DNA of 64,000 nt from CAJJDF01 sp965657945 (GTDB taxonomy: Bacteria > Bacteroidota > Bacteroidia > Flavobacteriales_D > CAJJDF01), in assembly GCA_965657945.1 (NCBI GenBank), contig CBFHPW010000009.1, positions 1 to 64,000 on the forward strand. The letters are read 5' to 3'. The stretch's first letter is position 1, and the number at the start of each line of letters is the position of its first letter. The position numbers and the translations under genes were made by a program. This document shows positions 16,587 through 24,982 of the stretch, in pieces. Under the pieces are notes generated by a model, which was not told where the DNA came from, searched no databases, and worked only from the letters and a program-made list of their open reading frames with translations.

Positions 16587-17632
16587 ACTGTTTCTCCCCC
16601 GCAACTGGAACCGGCCCCTGCAGTGCAGCCGAAGCAATGTTCGTTGACCAGGATTCTTCTTTTTTCTAAGGTTGAAACATCAAATTGACTCACGTGTTGA
16701 CGTTCTTTTTCAACATCTACTTTCATTTCAAGCATTTGATTGAAATCACAATCGTACAAGTAGCCCTCCCAACCAATAGAAATGGTATTTCTACACATTA
16801 CCCCTTCTGCAGCAATTGGATTGTAGGAATTCACTAATTTCTCCATGTAGCCAAGGTAATTCTCTGAGGCTACCAAATACTCTAAATATCGGCTAATTGG
16901 AATATTTGTAATAGCAAAAAGCGAATTGAATTCAATGTCGAAATCCTTTTTTAACTTCCGTTTGAATTGCTTTTCCAATCCATCCTGACTGGGAGGCAAA
17001 AAAGCTCCCGAAGGATTGTAAACTAAATTCAAGATCAACCCAGAACCCGAAACTCCATACCCTACTTCGTTCAACATTTTTAATGCTCGAATACTCCTAT
17101 CAAACACTCCATCGCCTCTTTGGGAATCGGTTTTCTTGGAACTGTAATGAGGAAGAGAACTAACTATTTCGACTTCATTTTTTTTATAAAACTCAGGTAA
17201 ATCGCGGTATTTTTTGTTTGCTACTAGTATGGTTAAATTACACCTTACCATTACTTTACAACCCAGTTTGAACGCTTCTTCCACAAACCACCTAAAATGC
17301 GGATTCATCTCGGGTGCTCCGCCTGTTAAATCTACTGTTTTAATTTGAGAAGATTTTATTGCATTTAGGCAATGCGCCAAGGTTTCTTTTGTCATTATTT
17401 CCTTTCTATCGGGACCCGCATCAACATGGCAGTGAGAGCAAACCTGGTTGCACATCTTTCCCATGTTGATTTGAAAGATATCGATAGAAGTAGGTTTTAA
17501 AGGATAGAGTCCAGTCACCTCTAACTTTTGAGAAAAACTTGGCAAAGATTGACCTTTTACCCCATCATTCAAGACTGCAAGTTGGTAGGCGATATCCGAA
17601 AACTTGTTTTTTTGTTTATGTAATGATTTCAT
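16583..17632 (-). CDS. arsS: arsenosugar-type radical SAM protein ArsS
   Basis: A 349-residue radical SAM enzyme. The cluster motif is CNQVCSHC with Cys61, Cys65 and Cys68, followed by HVDAGPDR. The C-terminal DUF3641-type region ends HCFGCTAGAGSSCGG with Cys333, Cys336 and Cys344; in some relatives the last of these is selenocysteine, here it is Cys. The family is thought to add a 5'-deoxyadenosyl group to methylated arsenic on the way to arsenosugars. The usual methyltransferase partner ArsM is not in the window. It starts 4 bases after the stop of the peroxidase-like partner. Confidence 0.88.
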   Translation of the reverse strand: MKSLHKQKNKFSDIAYQLAVLNDGVKGQSLPSFSQKLEVTGLYPLKPTSIDIFQINMGKMCNQVCSHCHVDAGPDRKEIMTKETLAHCLNAIKSSQIKTVDLTGGAPEMNPHFRWFVEEAFKLGCKVMVRCNLTILVANKKYRDLPEFYKKNEVEIVSSLPHYSSKKTDSQRGDGVFDRSIRALKMLNEVGYGVSGSGLILNLVYNPSGAFLPPSQDGLEKQFKRKLKKDFDIEFNSLFAITNIPISRYLEYLVASENYLGYMEKLVNSYNPIAAEGVMCRNTISIGWEGYLYDCDFNQMLEMKVDVEKERQHVSQFDVSTLEKRRILVNEHCFGCTAGAGSSCGGETV

Positions 17633-17636
17633 AGAC

Positions 17637-17969
17637 TTACATCGAGACTTCTTTTGTCTTGTTCATCATTTGAACGCCATGCACCAAAGTGGCTCCACCT
17701 CTAATGGCCGCAGCAACATGCACCGCCTCCATCATCTCCTCTTCATCACATCCTTTTTCAAGTGTGTCTACCGTATAGGCATCAATGCAATAAGGGCATT
17801 GCACTGCATGAGAAACAGCTAATGCAATCAGTGATTTCTCTCTTTCTGTTAATGCCCCTTCCTTGAATACATCTCCGTAATAAGAAAAAAACTTGTCTGC
17901 CAGCGGTTTCTGAAATTCACCGATTTTCGAAAATTTCTTTAGGTCATCCGGATTGTAATAGGTTTTCAT
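17637..17969 (-). CDS. arsenosugar biosynthesis-associated peroxidase-like protein (AhpD/CMD fold)
   Basis: A 110-residue carboxymuconolactone decarboxylase/AhpD-like protein with the redox CPYC motif (Cys58 and Cys61) and the HVAAAIRGGATLVHG helix. Small AhpD-like proteins of this type are regularly found beside ArsS. The role is presumably thiol redox chemistry on an arsenic intermediate or protection from it, but no direct proof is known to me. It is the first gene of a two-gene unit with arsS and is divergent from the isomerase gene. Confidence 0.85.
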   Translation of the reverse strand: MKTYYNPDDLKKFSKIGEFQKPLADKFFSYYGDVFKEGALTEREKSLIALAVSHAVQCPYCIDAYTVDTLEKGCDEEEMMEAVHVAAAIRGGATLVHGVQMMNKTKEVSM

Positions 17970-18037
17970 AGTAGATATAAGTTAATTTGTGTATGTATGA
18001 AGTATTTTTTTTATAAATTTACCTCACAATTCAAATA

Positions 18038-18070
18038 TTTTTGAAACTAATTTGGTGTCGGGTAAATTTA
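18038..18070 (+). promoter_or_regulatory. promoter for the phosphohexose isomerase gene
   Basis: TTTTTG at 18038-18043, a 19-base spacer and TAAATTTA at 18063-18070. The putative upstream TTG start at 18041 is part of the -33 box, so translation should begin at the ATG at 18113. Confidence 0.65.
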
Positions 18071-18112
18071 TCACAACTTACAACAAAAGCCAAAAAAATA
18101 AAAAAAGAAACT

Positions 18113-19096
18113 ATGATACAGTTCATTTCAAATTTCACCAATCAATTAAAAGACGCTCAAACTATTGGTTCAAAACTTTTAGAGAGAAAAGAAATTCAAG
18201 AAATTCAAAACGTAATTATTTGTGGACTGGGAGGATCTGGAATTGGTGGAAAGATAGCTTCTAAATTTGCTGAATCAAGATGTGATAAGCCAATAACTAC
18301 TTACAACTCCTATTTTCTTCCTAAATTTGTTAATGAGAATTCACTTGTCATAATATCATCTTACTCTGGTAACACAGAAGAAACAGTGTCAGCTTTAGAA
18401 GAGGCGATAAAAAGAAATTGTCAAATAATATGCATAACATCGGGTGGCAAAGTCAAAAACCTTGCTGATAAACATAATATCGAGGCTCTGATAATTCCAG
18501 GAGGAAACCCTCCTCGTGCAATGTTAACATACTCCCTTACTCAGTTACTCTTTATTTTTCAGCACTACAAGATTGTAAAATTGGATGCAAATTCTGAAAT
18601 AAAAAACACGATCTCATTACTGAACAAAGAGGTGAATAATATTAAATTAGTAGCGAAAGACATTGCAGATAAACTAAAAAATACTACCCTATTAATATAT
18701 ACAGACGCTTCTTTCGAAGGAGTGGGAACAAGATTCAAGCAGCAACTAAATGAAAACACTAAAACCTTGGCATTTGCCAACGTTGTTCCTGAAATGAATC
18801 ACAACGAACTGCTAGGATGGCAAGGAGGAAACAATTCATTCTCAGCTATTTTTTTAAGAAATACCTCTGACAATCCAAGAAATCAGTTAAGAATGGATAT
18901 TTCGATTAAGAATATTTCTAAAATTGCTCACTCCTGCATTGAACTCTATTCAAAAGGTAATTCAGAAATTGAAAATATATTCTACTTCATTCTGATGACC
19001 GACTGGATATCAATTTATTTAGCAGAATTTTATGGGGTTGACACTATTGAAATAAAAGCGATTGATAGCCTTAAAAACCAACTAAGCCAACACTAA
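18113..19096 (+). CDS. bifunctional phosphoglucose/phosphomannose isomerase (SIS domain)
   Basis: A 327-residue protein with paired SIS domains: GLGGSGIGGK near residues 40-50, the SSYSGNTEETVSA sugar-phosphate loop, ITSGGKV, and a C-terminal half with VPEMNHNELLGW. These match the bifunctional PGI/PMI family first known from archaea and also found in Bacteroidota, which interconverts glucose 6-phosphate or mannose 6-phosphate with fructose 6-phosphate. Start chosen at 18113 because the longer form begins within the promoter. It lies 6 bases before lipB. It could link fructose 6-phosphate back to the ED pathway enzymes encoded at the left end. Confidence 0.87.
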   Translation: MIQFISNFTNQLKDAQTIGSKLLERKEIQEIQNVIICGLGGSGIGGKIASKFAESRCDKPITTYNSYFLPKFVNENSLVIISSYSGNTEETVSALEEAIKRNCQIICITSGGKVKNLADKHNIEALIIPGGNPPRAMLTYSLTQLLFIFQHYKIVKLDANSEIKNTISLLNKEVNNIKLVAKDIADKLKNTTLLIYTDASFEGVGTRFKQQLNENTKTLAFANVVPEMNHNELLGWQGGNNSFSAIFLRNTSDNPRNQLRMDISIKNISKIAHSCIELYSKGNSEIENIFYFILMTDWISIYLAEFYGVDTIEIKAIDSLKNQLSQH

Positions 19097-19102
19097 TTCC
19101 TT

Positions 19103-19816
19103 GTGAATAAAACTGTTATTTTTGAGGATTTGGGAGAAATGGAGTACCAAAAAGCTTGGGACTATCAAACAAAAATCTTCGAATCCATTGTTTCGGTAAA
19201 AACAGAGAACAGAAAAAAAGAAGATGTAGGGGAAGCAAGGAAAGCTACCAACAATCATCTTCTATTTTGTGAACACCCTCATGTTTATACACTGGGAAAA
19301 AGCGGAAAAGAGTCTCATCTTTTGATGAACCAAACTCAATTGGATGCGAACAATATCTCTTACCATAAAATAAACAGAGGAGGCGACATCACTTATCACG
19401 GGCCAGGACAAATTGTGGGGTACCCCATTTTCGACCTCGATAATTTCTTTACAGATATACACAAGTACCTTCGCTATATTGAAGAGGCAGTTATTCTTAC
19501 TTTAGAGGAGTATGGAATCAAATCCGGACGAATTGAGGGTTTAACAGGAGTATGGCTCGATATTGACAACCCAATTAAATCAAGAAAAATTTGTGCATTA
19601 GGAGTAAAATGTAGCAGATGGGTAACCATGCACGGATTTGCATTTAATGTAAACACTGATCTTTCCTTGTTTAAAAACATAGTGCCTTGTGGAATAGAGG
19701 ACAAAGCAGTTACTTCCTTACAGAAAGAATTGGGCAAGAAGGTAGAAATTGAAGAAGTAAAATCTAAATTGTTGGTGAATCTCGCCAATCTATTCGACTT
19801 TGACTTGAAGTCCTAA
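19103..19816 (+). CDS. lipB: lipoyl(octanoyl) transferase
   Basis: A 237-residue enzyme that moves octanoyl from acyl carrier protein to lipoyl domains, such as the one in PdhC encoded at 43.5 kb. Signature INRGGDITYHGPGQIVGYP, then ALGVKCSRWVTMHG (catalytic Lys) and IVPCGI (catalytic Cys). The start is GTG at 19103; it is chosen because it gives the family N-terminus NKTVIFEDLGEMEYQKAW. Spacing to the isomerase gene is 6 bases, suggesting one transcript. Confidence 0.95.
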   Translation: MNKTVIFEDLGEMEYQKAWDYQTKIFESIVSVKTENRKKEDVGEARKATNNHLLFCEHPHVYTLGKSGKESHLLMNQTQLDANNISYHKINRGGDITYHGPGQIVGYPIFDLDNFFTDIHKYLRYIEEAVILTLEEYGIKSGRIEGLTGVWLDIDNPIKSRKICALGVKCSRWVTMHGFAFNVNTDLSLFKNIVPCGIEDKAVTSLQKELGKKVEIEEVKSKLLVNLANLFDFDLKS

Positions 19817-19832
19817 AACTAGTATAACTTTT

Positions 19833-20234
19833 ATGAAGAAAGACATCATTCAACCAGAGGTGATAGATGTACACATTGCCATAGTACAAGATACGAACGA
19901 ACAAGGGAATAGGGAATGGAATGCCTACCTAATCAATAACAGAGAAGAAATACTGGAGGGAGTATTGATTTCCACAAGAGGCTATGGAGAAATAAAGGGA
20001 GAACAAAGAAAAACTGCTACATTCCGACATTCTCTTGATGAAGTAGGTCCAAAAACTTTCAAAAAAATCGAACCCATTCCTGAGGAACTTTTTGCGTTAA
20101 GCAATGAATTTTGGCTCAGTTTTTACGTGAATAAAAAAATGTTCGATAAGAAATATATTTTTCTACCTGAATCTATTTCTAATTTCAATTCGATTCAAAT
20201 CCCTTTGGTGAAAAAATATGGGGTCATGATTTAG
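19833..20234 (+). CDS. conserved hypothetical protein
   Basis: A 133-residue soluble protein without signal peptide or membrane segment. It reads as an alpha/beta protein with a possible N-terminal beta-hairpin (IDVHIAIVQDTN...WNAYLINNREE) followed by GVLISTRGYGEI. No catalytic motif was recognised. It follows lipB by 16 bases and is probably co-transcribed. I recall similar uncharacterised proteins in other Bacteroidota, but cannot assign a function. Confidence 0.7.
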   Translation: MKKDIIQPEVIDVHIAIVQDTNEQGNREWNAYLINNREEILEGVLISTRGYGEIKGEQRKTATFRHSLDEVGPKTFKKIEPIPEELFALSNEFWLSFYVNKKMFDKKYIFLPESISNFNSIQIPLVKKYGVMI

Positions 20235-20325
20235 AAAAAACTAGATCATTTATTTAACATCTCATTGTTATTATGATGCCTTGATACTCCCTTCAAATTC
20301 TAATTTTATTGTTACATTTGCTACA

Positions 20326-21360
20326 ATGGATTTTACTGCATCACAAATAGCTGGCTTACTTGAAGGTACAATTTTAGGAGACGAAAATGTCTCGGTAAAC
20401 AACCTCTCAAAAATAGAAGAAGGAATGCCAAATACTCTGTCATTTCTATCAAATATGAAGTATGAAAACCACCTCTATTCTACTGGCGCTTCTGTCGTTA
20501 TCGTGGATAATGGTTTTGAACCAACAAAAGCAATACCTCCTACTTGCACTCTTGTTAAAGTAGATAGTGCTCAGGCTGCTTTTGCAAAATTACTAGCTAT
20601 TTACAATGAGTTCAAGAAGAAAAAGCCTGGTATTCATCCAAGTAGCTTTATTCCAGATTCAACAGAATTAGGAAAAGATATCTTCATCGGAGCGAACTGT
20701 AGTTTTGGTGACAATGTAAAACTAGGAAACAACGTACACATCTACCCCAACTCATTTGTGGGAGACAACGTAACAATTGGCGACAACACGACTCTTTTTG
20801 CGGGAGTCCGAGTATATTCGGACTGTGTAATTGGCGAATCTTGTACGCTTCATTCGGGAGTGATTTTGGGTGGAGATGGATTTGGATTTGTTCCAAATAG
20901 CGAAGGAAACTATGCCAAAGTACCCCAAATAGGAAATGCCATTCTCGAAGATTATGTAGAAGTAGGTGCCAATACCACTATCGACCGAGCTACATTAGGA
21001 TCTACGGTAATAAAAAAAGGAGTGAAACTGGATAACCTTATTCAGGTTGCTCACAACGTTGAGATTGGAGAAAATACCGTTATCGCAGCTCAAACGGGAA
21101 TAGCAGGATCTACCAAAATAGGAAAAAATTGCATGATTGGCGGACAAGTAGGAATTGTCGGTCACATCACCATTGCTGATGAGGTGAAAATTGCAGCACA
21201 ATCTGGAGTAGGTCATACTATTACCGAAAAAGGACAAATTGTTCAAGGGTCGCCAGCATTTCCGATTGGTGATTTCAAAAGATCATACATTGTGTACCGA
21301 AGTCTACCAGATTTGAAGAAAAAAGTAGACAAATTAGAAAAACAGCTATCTAACAAATAG
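20326..21360 (+). CDS. lpxD: UDP-3-O-acylglucosamine N-acyltransferase
   Basis: A 344-residue cytoplasmic enzyme of lipid A synthesis that adds the N-linked 3-hydroxyacyl chain. An N-terminal uridine-binding domain (1-100) is followed by hexapeptide repeats (about 105-310) such as IGANCSFGDNVKLGNNVHI, with the catalytic His probably in VAHNVEIG, and a C-terminal helix. The ATG at 20326 is preferred over the upstream in-frame TTG at 20281, which adds 15 residues with no family resemblance. A TACATTTG box ends 5 bases before this ATG. It is followed by lpxC-fabZ after 11 bases. Confidence 0.95.
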   Translation: MDFTASQIAGLLEGTILGDENVSVNNLSKIEEGMPNTLSFLSNMKYENHLYSTGASVVIVDNGFEPTKAIPPTCTLVKVDSAQAAFAKLLAIYNEFKKKKPGIHPSSFIPDSTELGKDIFIGANCSFGDNVKLGNNVHIYPNSFVGDNVTIGDNTTLFAGVRVYSDCVIGESCTLHSGVILGGDGFGFVPNSEGNYAKVPQIGNAILEDYVEVGANTTIDRATLGSTVIKKGVKLDNLIQVAHNVEIGENTVIAAQTGIAGSTKIGKNCMIGGQVGIVGHITIADEVKIAAQSGVGHTITEKGQIVQGSPAFPIGDFKRSYIVYRSLPDLKKKVDKLEKQLSNK

Positions 21361-21371
21361 AAAAACAACTC

Positions 21372-22778
21372 ATGACCGATTTTCAAAAAACGATAAAATC
21401 TGCCGTTACCCTCGAAGGTATCGGGCTACACACAGGAAAAAAAACAACTCTTTCCATTCTTCCAGCTCCTGCCAATCACGGGTACAAATTCCAACGAATG
21501 GATATTGAGAACCAACCGATGATCGATGGTGATGTAAACAGAGTTACTGAAACCCAAAGAGGAACAACTCTCGAGCAAAATGGCACAAAAATTCATACTA
21601 CTGAACATGTGCTTGCAGGAATATATTCTACGGGAATTGACAATGCTATCATCCAGGTAAACGGTCCAGAAATCCCTATAATGGATGGAAGTTCACGACC
21701 GTTTATTGATGCGATTGAAAAAGTAGGAATTGAGGATCAAGAAGCGTTACGGGAGTATTTTGAAATTAAAGACACCATTAAATTCGAGGTAGCAGAGAAA
21801 GGAATTGAGTTTTTGGCTGTTCCAGATGAAAATTACCGAGTAACCGTAATGGTGGATTACCGTTCGCCAGCTCTTGGAACTCAGCATGCATCGATGATGC
21901 AACTTACTGATTTTAAAGAAGAAATCTCAACTTGCAGAACTTTTGTTTTTATGCGTGAGTTGGAGCAACTTGCGGCAAACGGACTTATTAAAGGAGGAGA
22001 TTTGGACAATGCTATTGTTTTGGTAGAAAGAGACGACATTTCGGACGAAGAGATTAACAGACTAAGAAAACTACTTGGAAAAGAGGATCTTGAAATAAAA
22101 CTAGATGGGATTGGGGTTTTGAATACTACCAAACTAAAGTTCCAAAACGAGCCTGCTCGTCACAAATTATTAGACATTGTGGGAGATCTTGCCTTAATCG
22201 GAAAAAGAATTAAGGGGCATATTTTGAGTGCAAGACCCGGCCATTACGGAAATACGGAATTTGGCAAACTGCTCAAAGCAAAGTTTATTGAGGAGAAAAA
22301 CGACAAAACAAAACATTTTGACTTAACAAAGGAACCGCTGTTTGATATCAATGATATTTCGAACATGATTCCGCACAGATACCCATTTTTGTTGATTGAT
22401 AAAGTAATGGAGATTACAGAAAATGGAATTATCGGGGTAAAAAATGTCACATTAAACGAACCATTTTTCATGGGTCATTTTCCTGGAAACCCAGTTATGC
22501 CAGGCGTACTACAGATAGAGGCTATGGCGCAAACTGGCGGAGTTTTTGCCTTGAACCAAGTGGAAGATCCGGAGAATTACTCGACCTATTTCTTGAAAAT
22601 AGACAACGTTCGATACAAGAAAAAGGTAATACCAGGAGACACGATTGTTTTTGAATTAGAGTTAATCAGTCCGATAAGAAGAGGGTTGGTAAACATGAAA
22701 GGAAAAGCATACGTAAACGGAATTATTGTGTCAGAAGCTGAAATGCTTGCGCAAATCGTAAAAGAAAAAAACAATTAA
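21372..22778 (+). CDS. lpxC/fabZ: bifunctional LpxC deacetylase / FabZ dehydratase
   Basis: A 468-residue fusion typical of Bacteroidota. Residues 1-310 are UDP-3-O-acyl-GlcNAc deacetylase: zinc ligands His79 (HTTEH), His264 and Asp268 (RHKLLDIVGD), general base region SARPGHYGN (His291). Residues about 325-466 are 3-hydroxyacyl-ACP dehydratase with PHRYPFLLIDKV and catalytic His369 and Glu383 in GHFPGNPVMPGVLQIEAMAQ. It couples the committed step of lipid A synthesis with fatty-acid elongation, which compete for the same acyl pool. It lies between lpxD and lpxA, 2 bases before the latter. Confidence 0.97.
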   Translation: MTDFQKTIKSAVTLEGIGLHTGKKTTLSILPAPANHGYKFQRMDIENQPMIDGDVNRVTETQRGTTLEQNGTKIHTTEHVLAGIYSTGIDNAIIQVNGPEIPIMDGSSRPFIDAIEKVGIEDQEALREYFEIKDTIKFEVAEKGIEFLAVPDENYRVTVMVDYRSPALGTQHASMMQLTDFKEEISTCRTFVFMRELEQLAANGLIKGGDLDNAIVLVERDDISDEEINRLRKLLGKEDLEIKLDGIGVLNTTKLKFQNEPARHKLLDIVGDLALIGKRIKGHILSARPGHYGNTEFGKLLKAKFIEEKNDKTKHFDLTKEPLFDINDISNMIPHRYPFLLIDKVMEITENGIIGVKNVTLNEPFFMGHFPGNPVMPGVLQIEAMAQTGGVFALNQVEDPENYSTYFLKIDNVRYKKKVIPGDTIVFELELISPIRRGLVNMKGKAYVNGIIVSEAEMLAQIVKEKNN

Positions 22779-22780
22779 TT

Positions 22781-23557
22781 ATGAGCAATCCTCAAGCAAA
22801 CATTCATCCAAACGCAAAAATTGCGGAAGGGGCAATTATCGAACCTTTTGCTACAATTGGAGACAATGTAGTAATTGGTGCAGGAACGTGGATAGGTCCT
22901 GGAGCAGTGATAATGAGCGGTGCCCGAATTGGAGAAAATTGCAAAATTTTTCCAGGTGCAGTAATCTCTGCCATTCCGCAGGACCTGAAGTTTGAAGGAG
23001 AAGACACGACTGTTGAAATTGGAGACAACACGACTATCCGTGAGTGTGTGACCATCAATAGGGGAACTGTAGACAAGATGACTACCAAGATTGGAAATAA
23101 CTGCCTAGTAATGGCCTATACCCACTTTGGGCACGATACCATAATGGGTGACAACTGTGTAGTTGCCAATTCCGTGAATATTGCCGGACATGTAACAATT
23201 GAAGATTGGGCAATAATCGAGGGAATGGTTGGAGTTCAGCAATTTACGAGAATAGGAAAGCATGCGTTTGTTGCTGGAGGCAGCATGGTAAGAAAAAGTG
23301 TCCCTCCTTTTGTAAAAGCAGCTAGAGAGCCTATTTCTTATGTAGGAGTTAATGCCATTGGATTGCGGAGAAGAGGCTACAGCAATGAGCAAATTACCAC
23401 CATTGAAGATGTATACAGAACAATTTATGTGCAAAACAAAAACATGACCCAAGCACTAAAAATTGCCGACCTGGAACTTCCAAAGTCTCAAGAAAAACAA
23501 GAAATTCTTGACTTTATAAACCAGGAAACTAAGGGAATAATGAGGGGGTTTAATTAA
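22781..23557 (+). CDS. lpxA: acyl-ACP--UDP-N-acetylglucosamine O-acyltransferase
   Basis: A 258-residue left-handed beta-helix acyltransferase that performs the first step of lipid A synthesis. Hexapeptide repeats run from about residue 5 to 190 (IHPNAKIAEGAIIEPFATIG and so on); the catalytic His lies in MAYTHFGHDT. The C-terminal helical part has REPISYVGVNAIGLRRRGYS, specific to LpxA. Third gene of the lpxD-lpxC/fabZ-lpxA operon. Confidence 0.97.
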   Translation: MSNPQANIHPNAKIAEGAIIEPFATIGDNVVIGAGTWIGPGAVIMSGARIGENCKIFPGAVISAIPQDLKFEGEDTTVEIGDNTTIRECVTINRGTVDKMTTKIGNNCLVMAYTHFGHDTIMGDNCVVANSVNIAGHVTIEDWAIIEGMVGVQQFTRIGKHAFVAGGSMVRKSVPPFVKAAREPISYVGVNAIGLRRRGYSNEQITTIEDVYRTIYVQNKNMTQALKIADLELPKSQEKQEILDFINQETKGIMRGFN

Positions 23558-23690
23558 AGAAAAGAACAACTAATAGAACCACCTGATTTTAGCTGCTTTT
23601 AAGAAAAATAATTTGCCACAATTCCATTCCTATCGCTATGAAATAACTAGGGCAGATCAAATAATTTGGTGAAAAAGAAATAGATTCAAC

Positions 23691-24311
23691 ATGAAAATCG
23701 CTCTTGACAATGCAGGTAAAAAGTACAACAGAGAATGGATTTTTAGAAATTTATCTCTTGAAATAAATAGTCCTTCTTCCATTGTAATTACCGGAGGAAA
23801 TGGTTCTGGAAAATCCACTTTACTCAAATCTATTTCGGGGTTTGAAACACCTACTGAAGGCAAAATAACTTACTTGGAGGACCAAGAAATAGCTCCTGAA
23901 AAAATCTATAAAAAAGTATCGTATACGGCTCCTTACATTGGCGTATTTGAAGAATACACCATGGAAGAATTATTTCAATTCTACAGCAAACTAAAATCAT
24001 TTAGAAATGAAATTAACTACCCAGAGTTTCTTTCAATCATTGAGCTAGAAAAGGCGAAGGACAAGGCCATTAAGGACTTTTCTTCGGGAATGAAACAACG
24101 AGTAAAACTTGGACTAGCTATCTTATCTGACACTCCCATTTTACTGCTGGATGAACCTACTTCAAATTTTGACAAGAATGCCATTACCTGGTATCAAAAC
24201 TTGATACGAAACAACCTTGATAACCGAATTGTGTTTGTCGCTTCCAATAATCAACAAGACGAATCCTTCTTTTGTGAAAAAGAAATAGCTATTGAAGCAT
24301 ATAAAAAATGA
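23691..24311 (+). CDS. ABC transporter ATP-binding protein without adjacent permease
   Basis: A 206-residue ATPase with Walker A GGNGSGKST (35-43), signature FSSGMKQ, and Walker B ILLLDEP. Overall it looks most like CcmA-type ATPases (short, with GVFEEYTMEEL after the Q-loop region). No membrane partner is encoded next to it, so the substrate is unknown; heme export for cytochrome c maturation is one option. It overlaps the following AlkD-like gene by 4 bases. The 133-base gap after lpxA has no clear terminator. Confidence 0.85.
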   Translation: MKIALDNAGKKYNREWIFRNLSLEINSPSSIVITGGNGSGKSTLLKSISGFETPTEGKITYLEDQEIAPEKIYKKVSYTAPYIGVFEEYTMEELFQFYSKLKSFRNEINYPEFLSIIELEKAKDKAIKDFSSGMKQRVKLGLAILSDTPILLLDEPTSNFDKNAITWYQNLIRNNLDNRIVFVASNNQQDESFFCEKEIAIEAYKK

Positions 24312-24982
24312 CAGGGTTTGTTTCGCAACTTCAGGCCGAATTTGAACAACGAGGCGACCGAAATATTGCTCGACAACAAGAAGCCTATCTCAAAAATAAA
24401 TTCCAACTTTTGGGTTTAAAAACACCTACCAGAAAGGAAGCCCAACAGCCATTTTTGCTGAAAGAAAATCTTCCCGAAAAATCTGAACTAACCGAAATCA
24501 CGAAAAATCTTTGGAAAAAACCTCAACGAGAATTTCAATATTTCGCCATTGATCTGAACAGAAAATACCTAAAAAAAATTGAAAAACCCGACATAGAATT
24601 GTTCGAAATGATGATCACTGAAAAATCATGGTGGGATACGGTTGATTTAATCGCTTCGAATATTATAGGCAGCTATTTCAAGTTATTTCCGGAAGAAATA
24701 AAACCCGTTACAGATAAATGGATGAGCTCTGGAAACATTTGGCTACAAAGAACTTGTCTTCTTTTTCAATTAAAGTACAAAGAAGAAATAAACACCGAAT
24801 TGCTTTCAAAATTCATCTTAGCGCTTGTAGGCACAAGCGAATTTTTCATCAACAAAGCCATTGGTTGGATTTTGAGAGAATACACGCGCACAAACCCTGA
24901 CTGGGTAATCGCATTTGTACAAACTAACAAAGATAAATTGAGTTATTTATCTAAAAAAGAGGCATTGAAATTGATCTGCTAA
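24308..24982 (+). CDS. DNA alkylation repair protein, AlkD family
   Basis: A 224-residue all-helical HEAT-like protein. Motifs: GLKTPTRKE near residue 40, YFAIDL, and the WWDTVDLIA segment with the conserved Trp-Trp-Asp that defines AlkD-like DNA glycosylases, followed by WLQRTCLLFQL and FINKAIGWILREY. AlkD removes N3- and N7-alkylated purines without base flipping. The start overlaps the ABC gene by 4 bases (translational coupling). The stop overlaps that of the convergent methyltransferase gene by 4 bases. Confidence 0.9.
   Translation: MTGFVSQLQAEFEQRGDRNIARQQEAYLKNKFQLLGLKTPTRKEAQQPFLLKENLPEKSELTEITKNLWKKPQREFQYFAIDLNRKYLKKIEKPDIELFEMMITEKSWWDTVDLIASNIIGSYFKLFPEEIKPVTDKWMSSGNIWLQRTCLLFQLKYKEEINTELLSKFILALVGTSEFFINKAIGWILREYTRTNPDWVIAFVQTNKDKLSYLSKKEALKLIC

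Noticed and set aside
20281..20325. TTG start for lpxD
   Set aside because: No family resemblance in the added residues; the ATG at 20326 fits.
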